Source: Lobulomyces angularis
Lineage: Eukaryota; Chytridiomycota; Chytridiomycetes; Lobulomycetales; Lobulomycetaceae
Length of the DNA: 19,513 nucleotides
Assembly: GCA_027604685.1 (NCBI GenBank)
Contig: JADHYX010000210.1
Span: 18,125 to 37,637 of the forward strand
Reading direction: 5' to 3'
This document shows, piece after piece, positions 7,898 to 17,782 of the stretch. The stretch's first letter is position 1. Every line of letters begins with the position of its first letter. Position numbers and translations under genes: made by a program. The notes under the pieces are model-generated. The model was not told the DNA's origin. It ran no database searches and was given only the letters and a program-made list of their open reading frames with translations.

Positions 7898-10891
7898 ATG
7901 AGGTTTCAACAATGATTTACACTAATACCTTAACAACATCCCTATTTGTATTTTTTAGACTGTTACCAAGAGAAGTAGACAAATTAATTTTAAGTCAAGT
8001 TGGTTTTCTGGCTCAAAAAAGATTGGCTAGAGGACTGCAATTAAATCATACAGAAGCTACTGCATTAATTGCTTCCCAAATTTTAGAGTAAGAACATTTA
8101 AATTTTAAGTTCCCTTTACTGTTTTTAATGTATTTATTAGGTTGATAAGAGATGGAAAGCATTCAGTTTCAAAGTTAATGCAAATGGGAAAAGAAATGCT
8201 TGGTATAAGACAAGTTTTACCTTCAGTTTTTCATACACTGAAGGAAGTTCAGGTGGAAGGTACATTTCCAGATGGTACAAAACTAGTGCGTATGAAAGAT
8301 TCAAAAATTTTATTTTTTTAAAAGGTAACCATACATGATCCGATATCTGATGATGACGGAAATTTGGAATTAGCATTATATGGTTCCTTTTTACCTATCC
8401 CAAACTTGGAACTTTTTATGAAACCTTTTCTACTTCAAGATCCTCCTGGTACATTGATAGTACTAAAATAATTTTTAAACTTTCATTGGTAGGCGCCTTA
8501 AAAGTTAGACATGGAACAATAAAATTAAGTGAAAATAAGCCTAGAATTGTTTTAAATGTTACCAATAACGGTGATAGACCAATTCAAGTTGGAAGTCATT
8601 ATCATTTTATTGAGACAAATGCAAAGTTGCTGTTTGATAGAAAACTGGCTTATGGATTTCATTTGGATATTCCTAGTGGAACTTCAGTTCGCTTTGAACC
8701 TGGTGAAACTAAAACTGTCACTTTGGTTCAAATTTCTGGAAAACAGGTCGTCTCTGGAGGAAATAATGTTGCCTCTGGTCTTCTTGATTATAAAAAAGTA
8801 GACGCAATAGTGGAAAGTCTAATTACCAAAGGATTTTCACATAGAGTGCAGGCAATGCTACACAATGAACCTAAACCTTATATCATGGACCGTTCTAGAT
8901 ATGCTCAAGCATTTGGTCCAACTACTGGTGACAGAGTAAAATTAGGAGATAGTGATCTTTGGGTTGAGGTGGAGCGCGACCTTACTGTTTATGGAGATGA
9001 AGTTGTTTTTGGTGGTGGAAAAGTTATAAGAGGTTTTAAAAAGGTCATTTTAATTAATGTTTTAGAGGGAATGGGTCAAAATAATGGATTCAGAGATGCA
9101 GACACATTAGATCTTGTCATAACAAATGCTTTAATTGTAGATTATACTGGAATATATAAAGCTGATATTGGAATCAAAAATAATATAATTGTAGGAATTG
9201 GAAAATCTGGAAACCCGCAAATAATGGATATAACGCCTGGAATGGTTATAGGTGTTAATACTGAAGTTCTGTCTGCCGAAGGAAAAATTGTTACCGCTGG
9301 AGCAATTGACACACATATTCATTTCATCTGCCCCCAAATTTGTAACGAGGTAAATAATTTAATTAACAATAACATTTTTATTTTGCTAAACATAGGCACT
9401 TTCCAGTGGTATTACGACACTACTTGGTGGGGGAACTGGACCTAACACGGGTACCAATGCAACTACCTGTACTCCTGGAAAGAATCACGTTCAAATGATG
9501 TATCAATCAACTGATGATATATCATTAAATCTTGCTTTTACTGGAAAAGGTAATAGTAGTGAAGTAGCAGCATTAGAGGATATGGTTTATGCAGGGGTAG
9601 TTGGATTGAAGGTTTGTGAAATTATTTGTTTTATTGACTTAATGTATTTTCTAAAGTTACATGAAGACTGGGGTACTACACCTGCAGCTATTGACAGTTG
9701 CCTAACTATTTGTGATAAGTATGAGATAAGAAACCGAAATCTTAATCAGTTTATATATTTTCAGATATGATATCCAATGTACTATTCATACAGATACATT
9801 AAACGAATCTGGATTCGTTGAAGATTCTCTTGCTGCGTTCAAGGGTCGTACAGTTCATGCATACCACTCCGAAGGAGCAGGAGGAGGTATGACATAAACC
9901 TTTTTGTTTTTATTTCTAAAAATTTGATTATAGGTCATGCACCTGATATCATCAAGTGTTGTGGAATCAAAAACGTTATACCTAGTAGTACAAATCCCAC
10001 TCGCCCTTATACTGTTAATACCATTGATGAACATTTAGACATGTTAATGGTTTGTCACCATTTATCAAAAAATGTTCCAGAAGACATAGCATTTGCCGAA
10101 AGTAGAATTAGAGGAGAAACTATTGGCGCTGAAGATTGGTTGCAAGATATTGGGGCTATTAGCATTATATCCAGTGACTCTCAGGCTATGGGGAGAGTAG
10201 GAGAGGTCATTTCTAGAACTTGGCAAACAGCAAATAAAATGAAAGAAATTCGTGGAAGTTATGCTGGTGATTTGGCTGATAATTTTAGAATAAAAGTAAG
10301 CTATTTTATTTGTGTGCGATTTTCCTAAAAAGTTAAAAAGAGATATATCGCAAAGTACACTATTAATCCTGCGATAGCTCACGGAATGTCTCATTTAATT
10401 GGATCGATAGAAGTTGGAAAATTAGCAGATCTTGTGGTATACAAACCCAGTTTTTTTGGAACTAAACCAGAAATGGTGATTAAAGGCGGATATGCTTGTG
10501 TTGCTATGATGGGAGATGCCAATGCATCGTATGTTTTTAAGTTTAAAAACTCTATGTAGTCTAATTTTTGTATTGAAGAATTCCAACTCCACAGCCAGTT
10601 ATATCTCGACCTATGTTTGGTGCCAGACCGTCTGTATTTGGAAAAAACTGCGTTGCCTTTGTTTCAGAAATATCGTTGAAAGAAGGAAATGTTCAAAAAT
10701 ATAACTTAGTTAAAAGAGTAGAAGCAGTAAAGAATTGTAGAAGTATTTCAAAGCTCACAATGAAGTTAAATGATAGTTTACCTACTATAACTGTTGATCC
10801 AGAAACTTACGAAGTAAAAGTTGATGGAGAGTCAATTTCAGTTCCTGCTGCAGAGAAAGTTTGCATGTCACAATCAATATACTTGTACTAG
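7898..10891 (+). CDS. URE1: Urease, single-chain gamma-beta-alpha fusion, nickel-dependent
   Basis: Twelve exons in phase: 7898-7902, 7959-8087, 8141-8285, 8325-8448, 8493-9032, 9066-9349, 9396-9611, 9657-9718, 9765-9886, 9934-10295, 10341-10528 and 10579-10891; 829 aa, close to plant and fungal ureases (about 840). The order is gamma ([11 protein letters not shown]...), beta ([12 protein letters not shown]..., VGSHYHF), then alpha ([20 protein letters not shown] onward). Nickel and catalytic residues are all present: DTHIHF (H398, H400), carbamylated lysine GLKLHEDW (K481), IHTD (H510), [10 protein letters not shown] (H536), mobile-flap MVCHHL (C583, H584) and SSDSQAMGR (D624). It hydrolyses urea to ammonia and carbamate in the cytosol. 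The start rests on a 5-nt exon (ATG AG) spliced to a CTG TTA codon run, which restores the conserved M-R-L-L-P-R-E-V opening. A 33-nt intron (9033-9065) is 3n and stop-free. AATAAA occurs at 10963-10968. Confidence 0.96.
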
Positions 10892-11102
10892 ATATTGAAT
10901 GATATCTCTAATTTTCTAGATCTTAGATTTTCTTTGTATAATACATAATGAATAGTAATTTAAATAAAAATTCCTTTATACTTGATTATTTCATCTTTTT
11001 ACATCTCAAAATTCATCTTGGTTTTTTTGCTTAGACAACAAAAAAAATTTTTAATAAAAATTAAGATCTTTCTTAATATCAACTCAACAAAAGAAAATAT
11101 TA

Positions 11103-14100
11103 ATGGGAACAGCAGAATCTAAGTTAGCCTTGCGTCAAAATGTTTTAAAGTTGACCCAAACGCAGGTAATTAAAATTATAATTTTACAATGTACATTTAA
11201 GTCTCTAATTTAACTGAACTAGAACATTCCTATAACAGATGGTGATTTCTGGGCTTCATTTTTTGTTTTACCAGGTATTTAGTGCTTAATCAAAAATAAA
11301 AAAGTTTTAATGCTGTCTTTAAACCTAACTCGGTTTTTTTTTTTTTTTTTTAATTTTAAAAGAAACATCTGAAGATGTTTTCAATTTCTTTACTTCAAAA
11401 GAAGTAAGAAAAGCAATAACCGAATTTTCAGAAAACGTAGAAACACTGCTGAGTCTGGTAAAATTTTTCTTGAACCAATTTAAAGTGTAAAACTTTGTAA
11501 AAAAAAAAATTTAAGGCGTTAATAAATCTTTCATCAATTACAATTTCAGAGGAGTTTTTAAAAAAAGAAGATATTACACAAATTTCCAACTCTGTCAGAA
11601 TCTTAACTCGATTTATACCTTACATATTTGAAGCCGATCCAGAATCTAATACCGCAAAAGTATTTAAAAAATTTTTTGAGGAAAAAATTTCTATTCCACC
11701 TGAAATTAATAAAAAATTTGATGTAAAAAATAACGCCGAACTTTTAATTTTGCTGGTGGTCGGCTTATTATTTCTTAAAGGTTTTACTCTACCTGATGTA
11801 GTATCTGATATCCCTGGTGTGCATTATATTATTTGGTAAGTCCAAAAAATTACACTTTTGAATTTCTGACATTTTTACTTTAGGTACCAAGGTATTGGAT
11901 CAGTTAGTTCACCACCTGATAGTGCAGTTATTAATAATAACAGAACTGAAGTTACGCGCTTATTGTTAACAATATTATCAAATCAAATGTATTGCACACC
12001 TGGAAATGTTTCCAAATACGAAAATAACTGGTTTTACTTATTAGCATTTAAAACCTTTTTAGATAAAAAAATGATATTGGCCATGCTTTGTTCCTTTTTG
12101 AATACTGTCATTGAGTACGACCCTGTTGGCTGGGTTCCTTATAATCATGTGCTCTTTGCAGACACAAAAGAACAATTGGTTGCTTTATCAATCCAGTGTT
12201 TAGTTGCGCTGCTGGATTCCAGTTGTGGACTTGCAACCTCTACCAAGTATTTTTGATTTTTATCATTTGAATGTAATTCAATTTATTGCTTAGTGATACT
12301 ACTTCTCCAATAACGCCAGGAGGAAATATCTCCTTTGCTGCTTCTCATCCTTTAGTAAACTATTAATGTAGCAATCTTTTAAAAATTAAAAAAAAAAAAA
12401 ATCTTGAATATCAATAGGAACTGAATAACAAATTTAGAAATTATATTTCAAGATTGCACAGGACGGAGGATTTTGAATTAATTTTTGAAAGTATTTGCAC
12501 ATTACTGGAAAATCCGATGGATTCGGCCAATACATATTTGCCTGGATCCAAAAAAAAGGTTGATAACTTTTTGGAAGTATTGATGTTATTGTGGAAATTA
12601 ATTGAATCCAATGAAGTAATTTTTTTAATTTTTTTTTTTTTTTGTTGAATTTTTGTTTTAGGGGTTTCTAAAATTCATCATTGAAAGTGAAAAAATTTTA
12701 ATTGTGGTTTCCAGTTGCTTTTATTTTATTTTTCAAGCACGATCGGAACAAAGTATTCTTTTTAATCTCATATTTTATTCTAAAAATAATAAATTTTTTT
12801 TTTGTACAGAAATGGTTGGCTTGGCTAGGATATGTGTTTACACCATACATTTGTTAAGCCAAGAAAGAAGTTTCGCGGTTAGACTAAATAAAGCTTTTGA
12901 TCATCAGGCACATCCCATGTGTTCAAAATTAGTTCCTTTGTTTACAGGAAATTGGGCAGATTTTTTTGTTTTAGCTATATATATTTTAGTTACAACTACT
13001 GCAAAAACTAGCATCGGAACGTTGCATGAACATTTCTTGATAGCATTGTCTAATGTTTCCCCTTATTTAAAGCAACTTGCCCCAATCACTGCCAACAAAA
13101 TCGTTTCACTGTTTGGTTCTCTAAGTAATCCAGGTATTATTTTCTAGTCCAAGATTTTTTTACTACTGCAAAATTTTTTAAGCCTACTTACTGTCGGCAG
13201 AAAATAATCAAAGACTGCTATTCTACATAATTGAAGCAATGAATTCAATTATTCAATATCAAATGACAGGTAAACTACGCATTATAATACTAAACATTTT
13301 TTTTTTATTAATTTTATTTTAAAGGAAATTCACATTTGATTTATGCTGTTGTAATGGACAGCAAAAAAGTATTAGATTTAAATAATATGACATTTCAAAG
13401 TGCTCAGGAGTACATCGCCAAATTAAAAGCTTTGAAACAGGCAAAACAACAGTCTGCACGAAATCCTAATTCAGCCAAAAGTAGTTCCGATGACTTGATA
13501 AAAAGCCAGAGTAGTTTAGAAAAAATCAACGAACTTGAAGAAAATTTAGAAAATATGCAACTTTCTGAAAAAGCAAAAGGAAAACAAACTCTGAAACACG
13601 ACGATTCTCCTCCTACCCCACTGTATGATGCAAAAGGAAAATTTATCCCCACAGAACTTTGGGTTAGATGCAAAAAAATAGTTTTTTGTTGGTAAAATGT
13701 ACTAAACTTTTTTTCCATTTAGTTTAATTATTGGAAACAAAGACTACCTATTGGTGTTATGCTTTTGTTGATTGAAAGCCTAACACCAAAAATAGAAAAA
13801 CTTTGTGTTGAAAATGCAATTAATGATGACAGGATAATTATTGAGACTTTAGAAGATGGTTATTATTTCCAAATTTTTGTTTTAGTTTCTTAAATCCGAT
13901 TATAGGAACATTGGTTGGCTTACTCCCTCCACCACACCAAATTTTTGTTAGAAAGTTTACCTTTAATGAATCGACTAGAGTTTGGTTTTTGAGTTTCCTT
14001 TGGGTAACTATATGTTTAATTATTTTTTGATTTTGGTCATTAACCACATCCATTAAAGGGCTCAATTTTTGTGAAATACAATTCGGCTCATGCACTTGCA

Positions 14101-14172
14101 GAACAAGCCAGAATAAGTCCTCCTATTTGGGCTGGAACTGAAGTCAAACTATTCCACATTAAAACATTTTAA
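11103..14172 (+). CDS. HID1: HID1 family Golgi-associated trafficking protein
   Basis: Fourteen exons in phase: 11103-11165, 11223-11274, 11363-11457, 11516-11835, 11884-12246, 12294-12354, 12418-12615, 12662-12752, 12810-13133, 13183-13269, 13325-13662, 13723-13858, 13906-14003 and 14059-14172; 779 aa against about 788 in human. The N-terminus MGTAESKL fits an N-myristoylation signal (Gly2), as in other HID1 proteins. Conserved landmarks in order: LPETSEDVFNFF, VEYD-type motif EYDPVGWVPYNHVLFAD, LHRTEDFELIF, NTYLPGSKKKV, LSQERSFAVRLNKAF, NVSPYLKQLAPITANK, NSIIQYQMTGNSHLIYAV, a low-complexity Ser/Lys/Glu linker, LEDGTLVGLLPPPH, then IWAGTEVKLFHIK at the C-terminus. HID1 is a peripheral Golgi/TGN protein needed for secretory-granule sorting in animals; fungal homologues are poorly studied. 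The exon 10 acceptor at 13182 was chosen because it adds AYLLSAENNQ, which matches the family. Confidence 0.93.
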
Positions 14173-14540
14173 AAAAAAATTTTTTTTTTTTTTTTTATCT
14201 TTTTATATAATTTTTTATCATTTATATTAAAAACTTCCTTTTTTTTAATTTTAAAAACAAACCAAATTTTAATGGTTAATAAATTTAAATTTAGACAGTG
14301 TCTAATTAAATAATTTTATTCTTTTAAATAAATATGTCAAAGTCTAGTGAATAGTTTCCAAAAAAAAAAAAAAAAAAAAAAAGGTTCTAAACTTTATTTA
14401 ATATATTTTGTACATATATTTAATTTTTTTTTTTTTTTTTTTTTTAAAATGTTAATAATTTTATATCCTCCATCCTATGTTTAAAAAAAAAAAATTGAGT
14501 TAATAAAAAAAAAAGAAAAAGAAAAAATAGTAGTGCATAA
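14173..14540. other. Convergent intergenic region HID1-GT47, homopolymer-rich
   Basis: This is 3' flanking DNA for two genes that face each other. It is almost pure A/T with a T17 run at 14180-14196, an A23 run at 14360-14382 and a T22 run at 14424-14445. A possible AATAAA for HID1 lies at 14278-14283. No gene or structured RNA was seen. Confidence 0.6.
14360..14445. repeat. Paired poly-A and poly-T tracts
   Basis: A run of about 23 A (14360-14382) is followed 41 bp later by a run of about 22 T (14424-14445). In single strand or transcript they could pair into an A/T hairpin between two convergent genes. Run lengths in such tracts are often misassembled. Confidence 0.6.
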
Positions 14541-16344
14541 TTACATTTTTATTATGAATCCCCAAGCCCCATCTTCCCAGTTTTCATCATCTATATAAAT
14601 ATACCTATTTCTAACTTTTTTCATTTTTTTCAAAGCGGAAACTAAGTCAAATTTATTGGCAGCCTCGATTATAGAAGTAGAATTTTTTATAAACTGATCT
14701 TCTTTAAGCTTTATAATCCAACTGTATTCTAAAAAGTGCTTAAATGGTAGTATTAGGAAGTCTGATATAGTAATTGGAACTTGAGTAGAAAAAAAAAAAA
14801 AAAAAAAAAACCGTCAGTTGATGTTTAATTCAGTTAAAAAAAATAAAAATAAATCAAATAGTTACTTACTACATCCAGCCAATACAGCGTTAAAAAATCT
14901 TCTGGTACTAGGAGTATCACCTTTTGGACAAATACAATATGTTGCTTCATACATTTTTTGCTGCCAATTAAAATAAGTGACATTGGTTATAAAATGTGAG
15001 GGTGGATTTGTAGCAGGTAACTGTATAATTCTAGATCTAATTTGTGTATTTCTTACGATATTAAAGGCTGAATAAAATAAGTGTTTCTTTTTTTGATCTA
15101 TCAACTCCTCCTTCAATGGAATAAATGGTTCATTTTCTGAGGGATATGGAACTACTATAACCTTGTTTGCGTACAATTTTTTTCCTTTTTTTTTTGCTTC
15201 AACTAATGACCAATTTTTTTTTTTGTTTTTTTTTTTAATGAATTATAATTATAATTTTTTTTTTATTATTATACGGTATTTGTCATTTTTTGGAATTTGA
15301 GTCATTCGCATCGCTAAAAAAAAAAAAAAATGAACATTAATAAAAAAAATTAAAAAATTTACTCACTATAATGTGAAGCTTCCATTGTTAACCAAATGCC
15401 TGGAATGTTAACAGGATAATCATAGCGTCCCCATACCCAACCGCCTATGCTATTAACAAAAATGTGCTTAGAAACACCTCTAGTTTTCCACCAATATGAA
15501 TCAGTTTTAGTAAAATGCTCCCAGTTTCGATAACCTAAAAAATTTTTATTCAAATTTAACAAAAGTTAGTGTAATTGTGATTACCCGCTGCAGTGTTGTT
15601 TTTTCCATGGGTATCAATCATATCCAGTATTGTTTTGGTAAAACTTTTGGTATGAGGTTGGTCCAAATGCGAATAATACGGCACGTAATAAAAATCAGCT
15701 TCCTCTGGGTTAAATGTTCTCATGCAAGATTTTAAAAAAAACTTGTGACTAATTAAATCTAAGCTGAATTGTGCAGATATACAGTGAACTTTACAAATAT
15801 ATCTCCATCCATTTTGTTTCAGTAAATTGATATTTCTTTCTGGTGCGAAAGGGTACACGAAAATTTTTAAATTACTACTACAGTTTTTATTTTTTTCTTC
15901 CAATTTATCCTGTAGTTTCTTTGTTGGAGAAATGTATTTTTTTAAAAATTTCATGTATTTTGTTAACAGACAAAAATCAGTTTTGCAATTCCTGCTGTCT
16001 TCTACTTCCTCTTCATCGTCACTAGGGTTAAGTAACTGGTCTTCCTTTTGAAAAACCAAACTTTTTTTTTCGTAGTAGCTTAGGTATTCATACTGTTTAT
16101 CATTAAATATATTATCATTTAATTTCATTAACAACGTCTGATTTTGCGGTTCATCAATTTCGTCTGTTCCAGTGTTGTCTTCCAAATGGGTTGTTTCAAC
16201 TGTATTCTTAAAAACTTTGTAGATTTCAAATATTGAAACTAATAAGAAAAAGAAGGCTAGATATACGCTACAGAGATTCTAACATAGTTTAGCAAAATTT
16301 AATTTCAAAATTTTTTTTTTAATTACCCTCCGAATCAACTTCAT
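14541..16344 (-). CDS. GT47 exostosin-family glycosyltransferase, type II membrane protein
   Basis: Six exons in phase on the minus strand (16344-16327, 16278-15585, 15534-15367, 15313-15275, 15202-14870, 14779-14541) encode 496 aa. The first exon has only six codons (MKLIRR) and joins directly to a hydrophobic signal anchor, about residues 8-23, giving the expected type II Golgi topology. A charged, acidic stem leads to the exostosin domain: LKIFVYPFAP, FNPEEADFYYVPYYSHL, then GVSKHIFVNSIGGWVWGRYD, NKVIVVPYPS, HLFYSAFNIVRNTQIRSRII and the strongest block CICPKGDTPSTRRFFNAVLA with GCIPITISDFLILPF. The last block is the nucleotide-sugar-binding part of GT47. Sugar donor and acceptor cannot be assigned; family members act on glycosaminoglycans in animals and on cell-wall xyloglucan, xylan or pectin in plants. 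The 39-nt exon 4 restores MRMTQIPKNDKYLEAK. Intron 5 contains a run of 22 T on the coding strand. Confidence 0.9.
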
Positions 16345-16678
16345 TAGGATTAAGGAAATATACGGTGACAAAGAGTATCAGATTTAAAAAAAAAAAAAAA
16401 AAAAGAAAGGATGAGAGCTGAATAGACGAAACTGATTTTATTTCCTTTTTTTTTGTCTATTTTATTTTCAGATTTCTGAGTTTTAAAATTTTTTTTATTT
16501 TTTCGTCTGTCATGAGTATTTTACAAATTAAGAAAGAAAAAAATTTGGATTTCAGTTGAAGAAGATAAAGAAGCAAATTAGTTTTATAACACGTTGTGAA
16601 ATGGAAAATTTATTACAGTTAATGATGTACAATGCAAAAAAAATTAAACAGAAAAAAAATAAATTAAATAAAATTTGG
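16345..16678. other. Region between sHSP stop and GT47 start
   Basis: About 330 bp upstream of the GT47 gene and downstream of the sHSP stop (both on the minus strand). It holds an A run of about 19 (16386-16404) and otherwise AT-rich sequence. No additional gene or clear motif was seen; it presumably carries the sHSP 3' end and the GT47 promoter. Confidence 0.55.
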
Positions 16679-17122
16679 CTATCTAATGATAATTTTTCTT
16701 GTTGAATCAATCTTTCTTTTCTTGCTGTATTTTAACGTCAACACACCGTTTTCCAGGGCAGCATCAACTTCCTCGAAGCTGGTGTCTTTTGGAAGCTGTA
16801 GTCGTCGTTCAAAGTCACCATACTTTCTTTCGCAAACATGTTCCTTGTCAGTATTGCTTTGCTCAAGAGTGCGCTTTCGCTCACCTTTGATCACCAGCAC
16901 GTTGTTATCATTCATGTTTAAATCGATGTGGTCTTTTGAAACCCCTGGCAAGTCCACTTGGATGCAGTATTCCTTGTCATTTTCAACTACATCCAACTGT
17001 GGTAGAAATTGTTGCTTGCTGTTTTTGGTTTTTTTTGTTGACTTTAATTCTGATGTTAACAAATCATCAAAGAAGTCTACACTGAAAGCATCATTTAGAG
17101 GCGAGTGAAATAATATTGACAT
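16679..17122 (-). CDS. Small heat-shock protein, HSP20/alpha-crystallin family
   Basis: A single exon of 147 aa starts at the ATG MSILFHSPLND. The alpha-crystallin domain spans about residues 43-135: LDVVENDKEYCIQVDLPGVS, VLVIKGERKR, ERKYGDFERRLQLPKDTSF and the signature A-x-x-x-n-G-V-L-T form AALENGVLTLKYSKK. The C-terminal KIIIR supplies the I-x-I motif that docks into neighbouring subunits. It is an ATP-independent holdase that forms oligomers in the cytosol (family knowledge). It is the only intronless gene in the window, as is common for strongly induced heat-shock genes. The frame stays open upstream to about 17299 but contains no ATG, so the start at 17122 is the only reasonable one. 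Upstream GAA/TTC units suggest heat-shock factor control. Confidence 0.95.
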   Translation of the reverse strand: MSILFHSPLNDAFSVDFFDDLLTSELKSTKKTKNSKQQFLPQLDVVENDKEYCIQVDLPGVSKDHIDLNMNDNNVLVIKGERKRTLEQSNTDKEHVCERKYGDFERRLQLPKDTSFEEVDAALENGVLTLKYSKKRKIDSTRKIIIR

Positions 17123-17215
17123 TTTATTCTCTGGATAATTTTTATTTTTTTGGATGATTTTTATTTTTAACGTACCCGATGGGAGTTTTCTTGACCTATT
17201 TATGCAACTCTTGCA

Positions 17216-17273
17216 TTCCAATTTTTTCTGTAACCTTCTGTTAAATTTTTTAAACACTTCTTCCAAAAAATTC
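17216..17273 (-). promoter_or_regulatory. Candidate heat-shock element array upstream of sHSP
   Basis: TTC triplets lie at 17216, 17226, 17236, 17261 and 17271. All are separated by multiples of 5 bp, three are exactly 10 bp apart, and they read as GAA toward the gene. This is the phasing of heat-shock factor sites with the intervening opposite units degenerate (ATT, TAA, AAA where GAA is expected). They sit about 95-150 bp upstream of the sHSP ATG. TTC is common in AT-rich DNA, so this is tentative. Confidence 0.4.
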
Positions 17274-17366
17274 CTTAGCAAAATTGCAAATTGATACAAA
17301 CGCGCAATCGCCCAGAATAAAAAATTTATTGTTGAATAAAACTACATATAATTTGCATAGTAACTA

Positions 17367-17549
17367 AGTTATTTTTATAAATGTAATTTGTACGTCAAAG
17401 AATTTGAAGAAGTTACGAATAATAATTAATATGAGTTACACATAATTTGAAGAGAAATAACTTGAATAGATATTCATAAGTTACATTATATTTATATTTA
17501 AGAAGTTATGCATACTTTGTATAAATTACATAGAATTTGAAAAAGTTAC
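17367..17549 (+). repeat. Dispersed AGTTAC/AGTTAT repeat cluster
   Basis: AGTTAY occurs six times, starting at 17367, 17411, 17434, 17479, 17504 and 17544, all in the same orientation. Two copies (17401-17416 and 17534-17549) share the longer AATTTGAAnAAGTTAC, and a third AATTTGAA is at 17444. Spacing is 23-45 bp. The cluster lies between the sHSP promoter and the hAT remnant and could be a subterminal repeat block of that element, or a degenerate minisatellite. Confidence 0.45.
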
Positions 17550-17782
17550 AGTAAACACAAATAGATAGATAGATGGTAATAGTATCACATCTAAAAACCT
17601 TTAACCCTGTTGATGAAATTTAAATTTTGCTTTTAACAAGAAAAAAGTGCAACAAAATACAACAGTAGCAAATTTGTGAATTTGTGAATTCATTCCAGTT
17701 ACCAACTTTTTCAAATTCAAAAGTGAATGGTATACTTTTCTTTGCAGTAAAACTATACATGCTTCTGCAAAAAGGCATTGCA
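17550..17782. other. Intergenic AT-rich DNA, no gene supported
   Basis: It contains a short GATA microsatellite (about 17561-17574) and a small direct duplication of AATTTGTG near 17670-17685. No intact gene is visible; parts may already belong to the flanking hAT element. Confidence 0.4.

Noticed and set aside
10065..10394. Minus-strand ORF opposite urease exons 9-10
   Set aside because: It is a shadow of the urease alpha-domain coding sequence.
15827..16051. Plus-strand ORFs opposite GT47 exon 2
   Set aside because: They are antisense to a well-supported exon with conserved exostosin motifs and show no domain of their own.
16686..17108. Plus-strand ORFs opposite the small heat-shock gene
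   Set aside because: They are mirror frames of the alpha-crystallin coding sequence.
17123..17299. N-terminal extension of the small heat-shock protein
   Set aside because: The frame is open but has no ATG upstream of 17122, and the extra residues have no similarity to the family.
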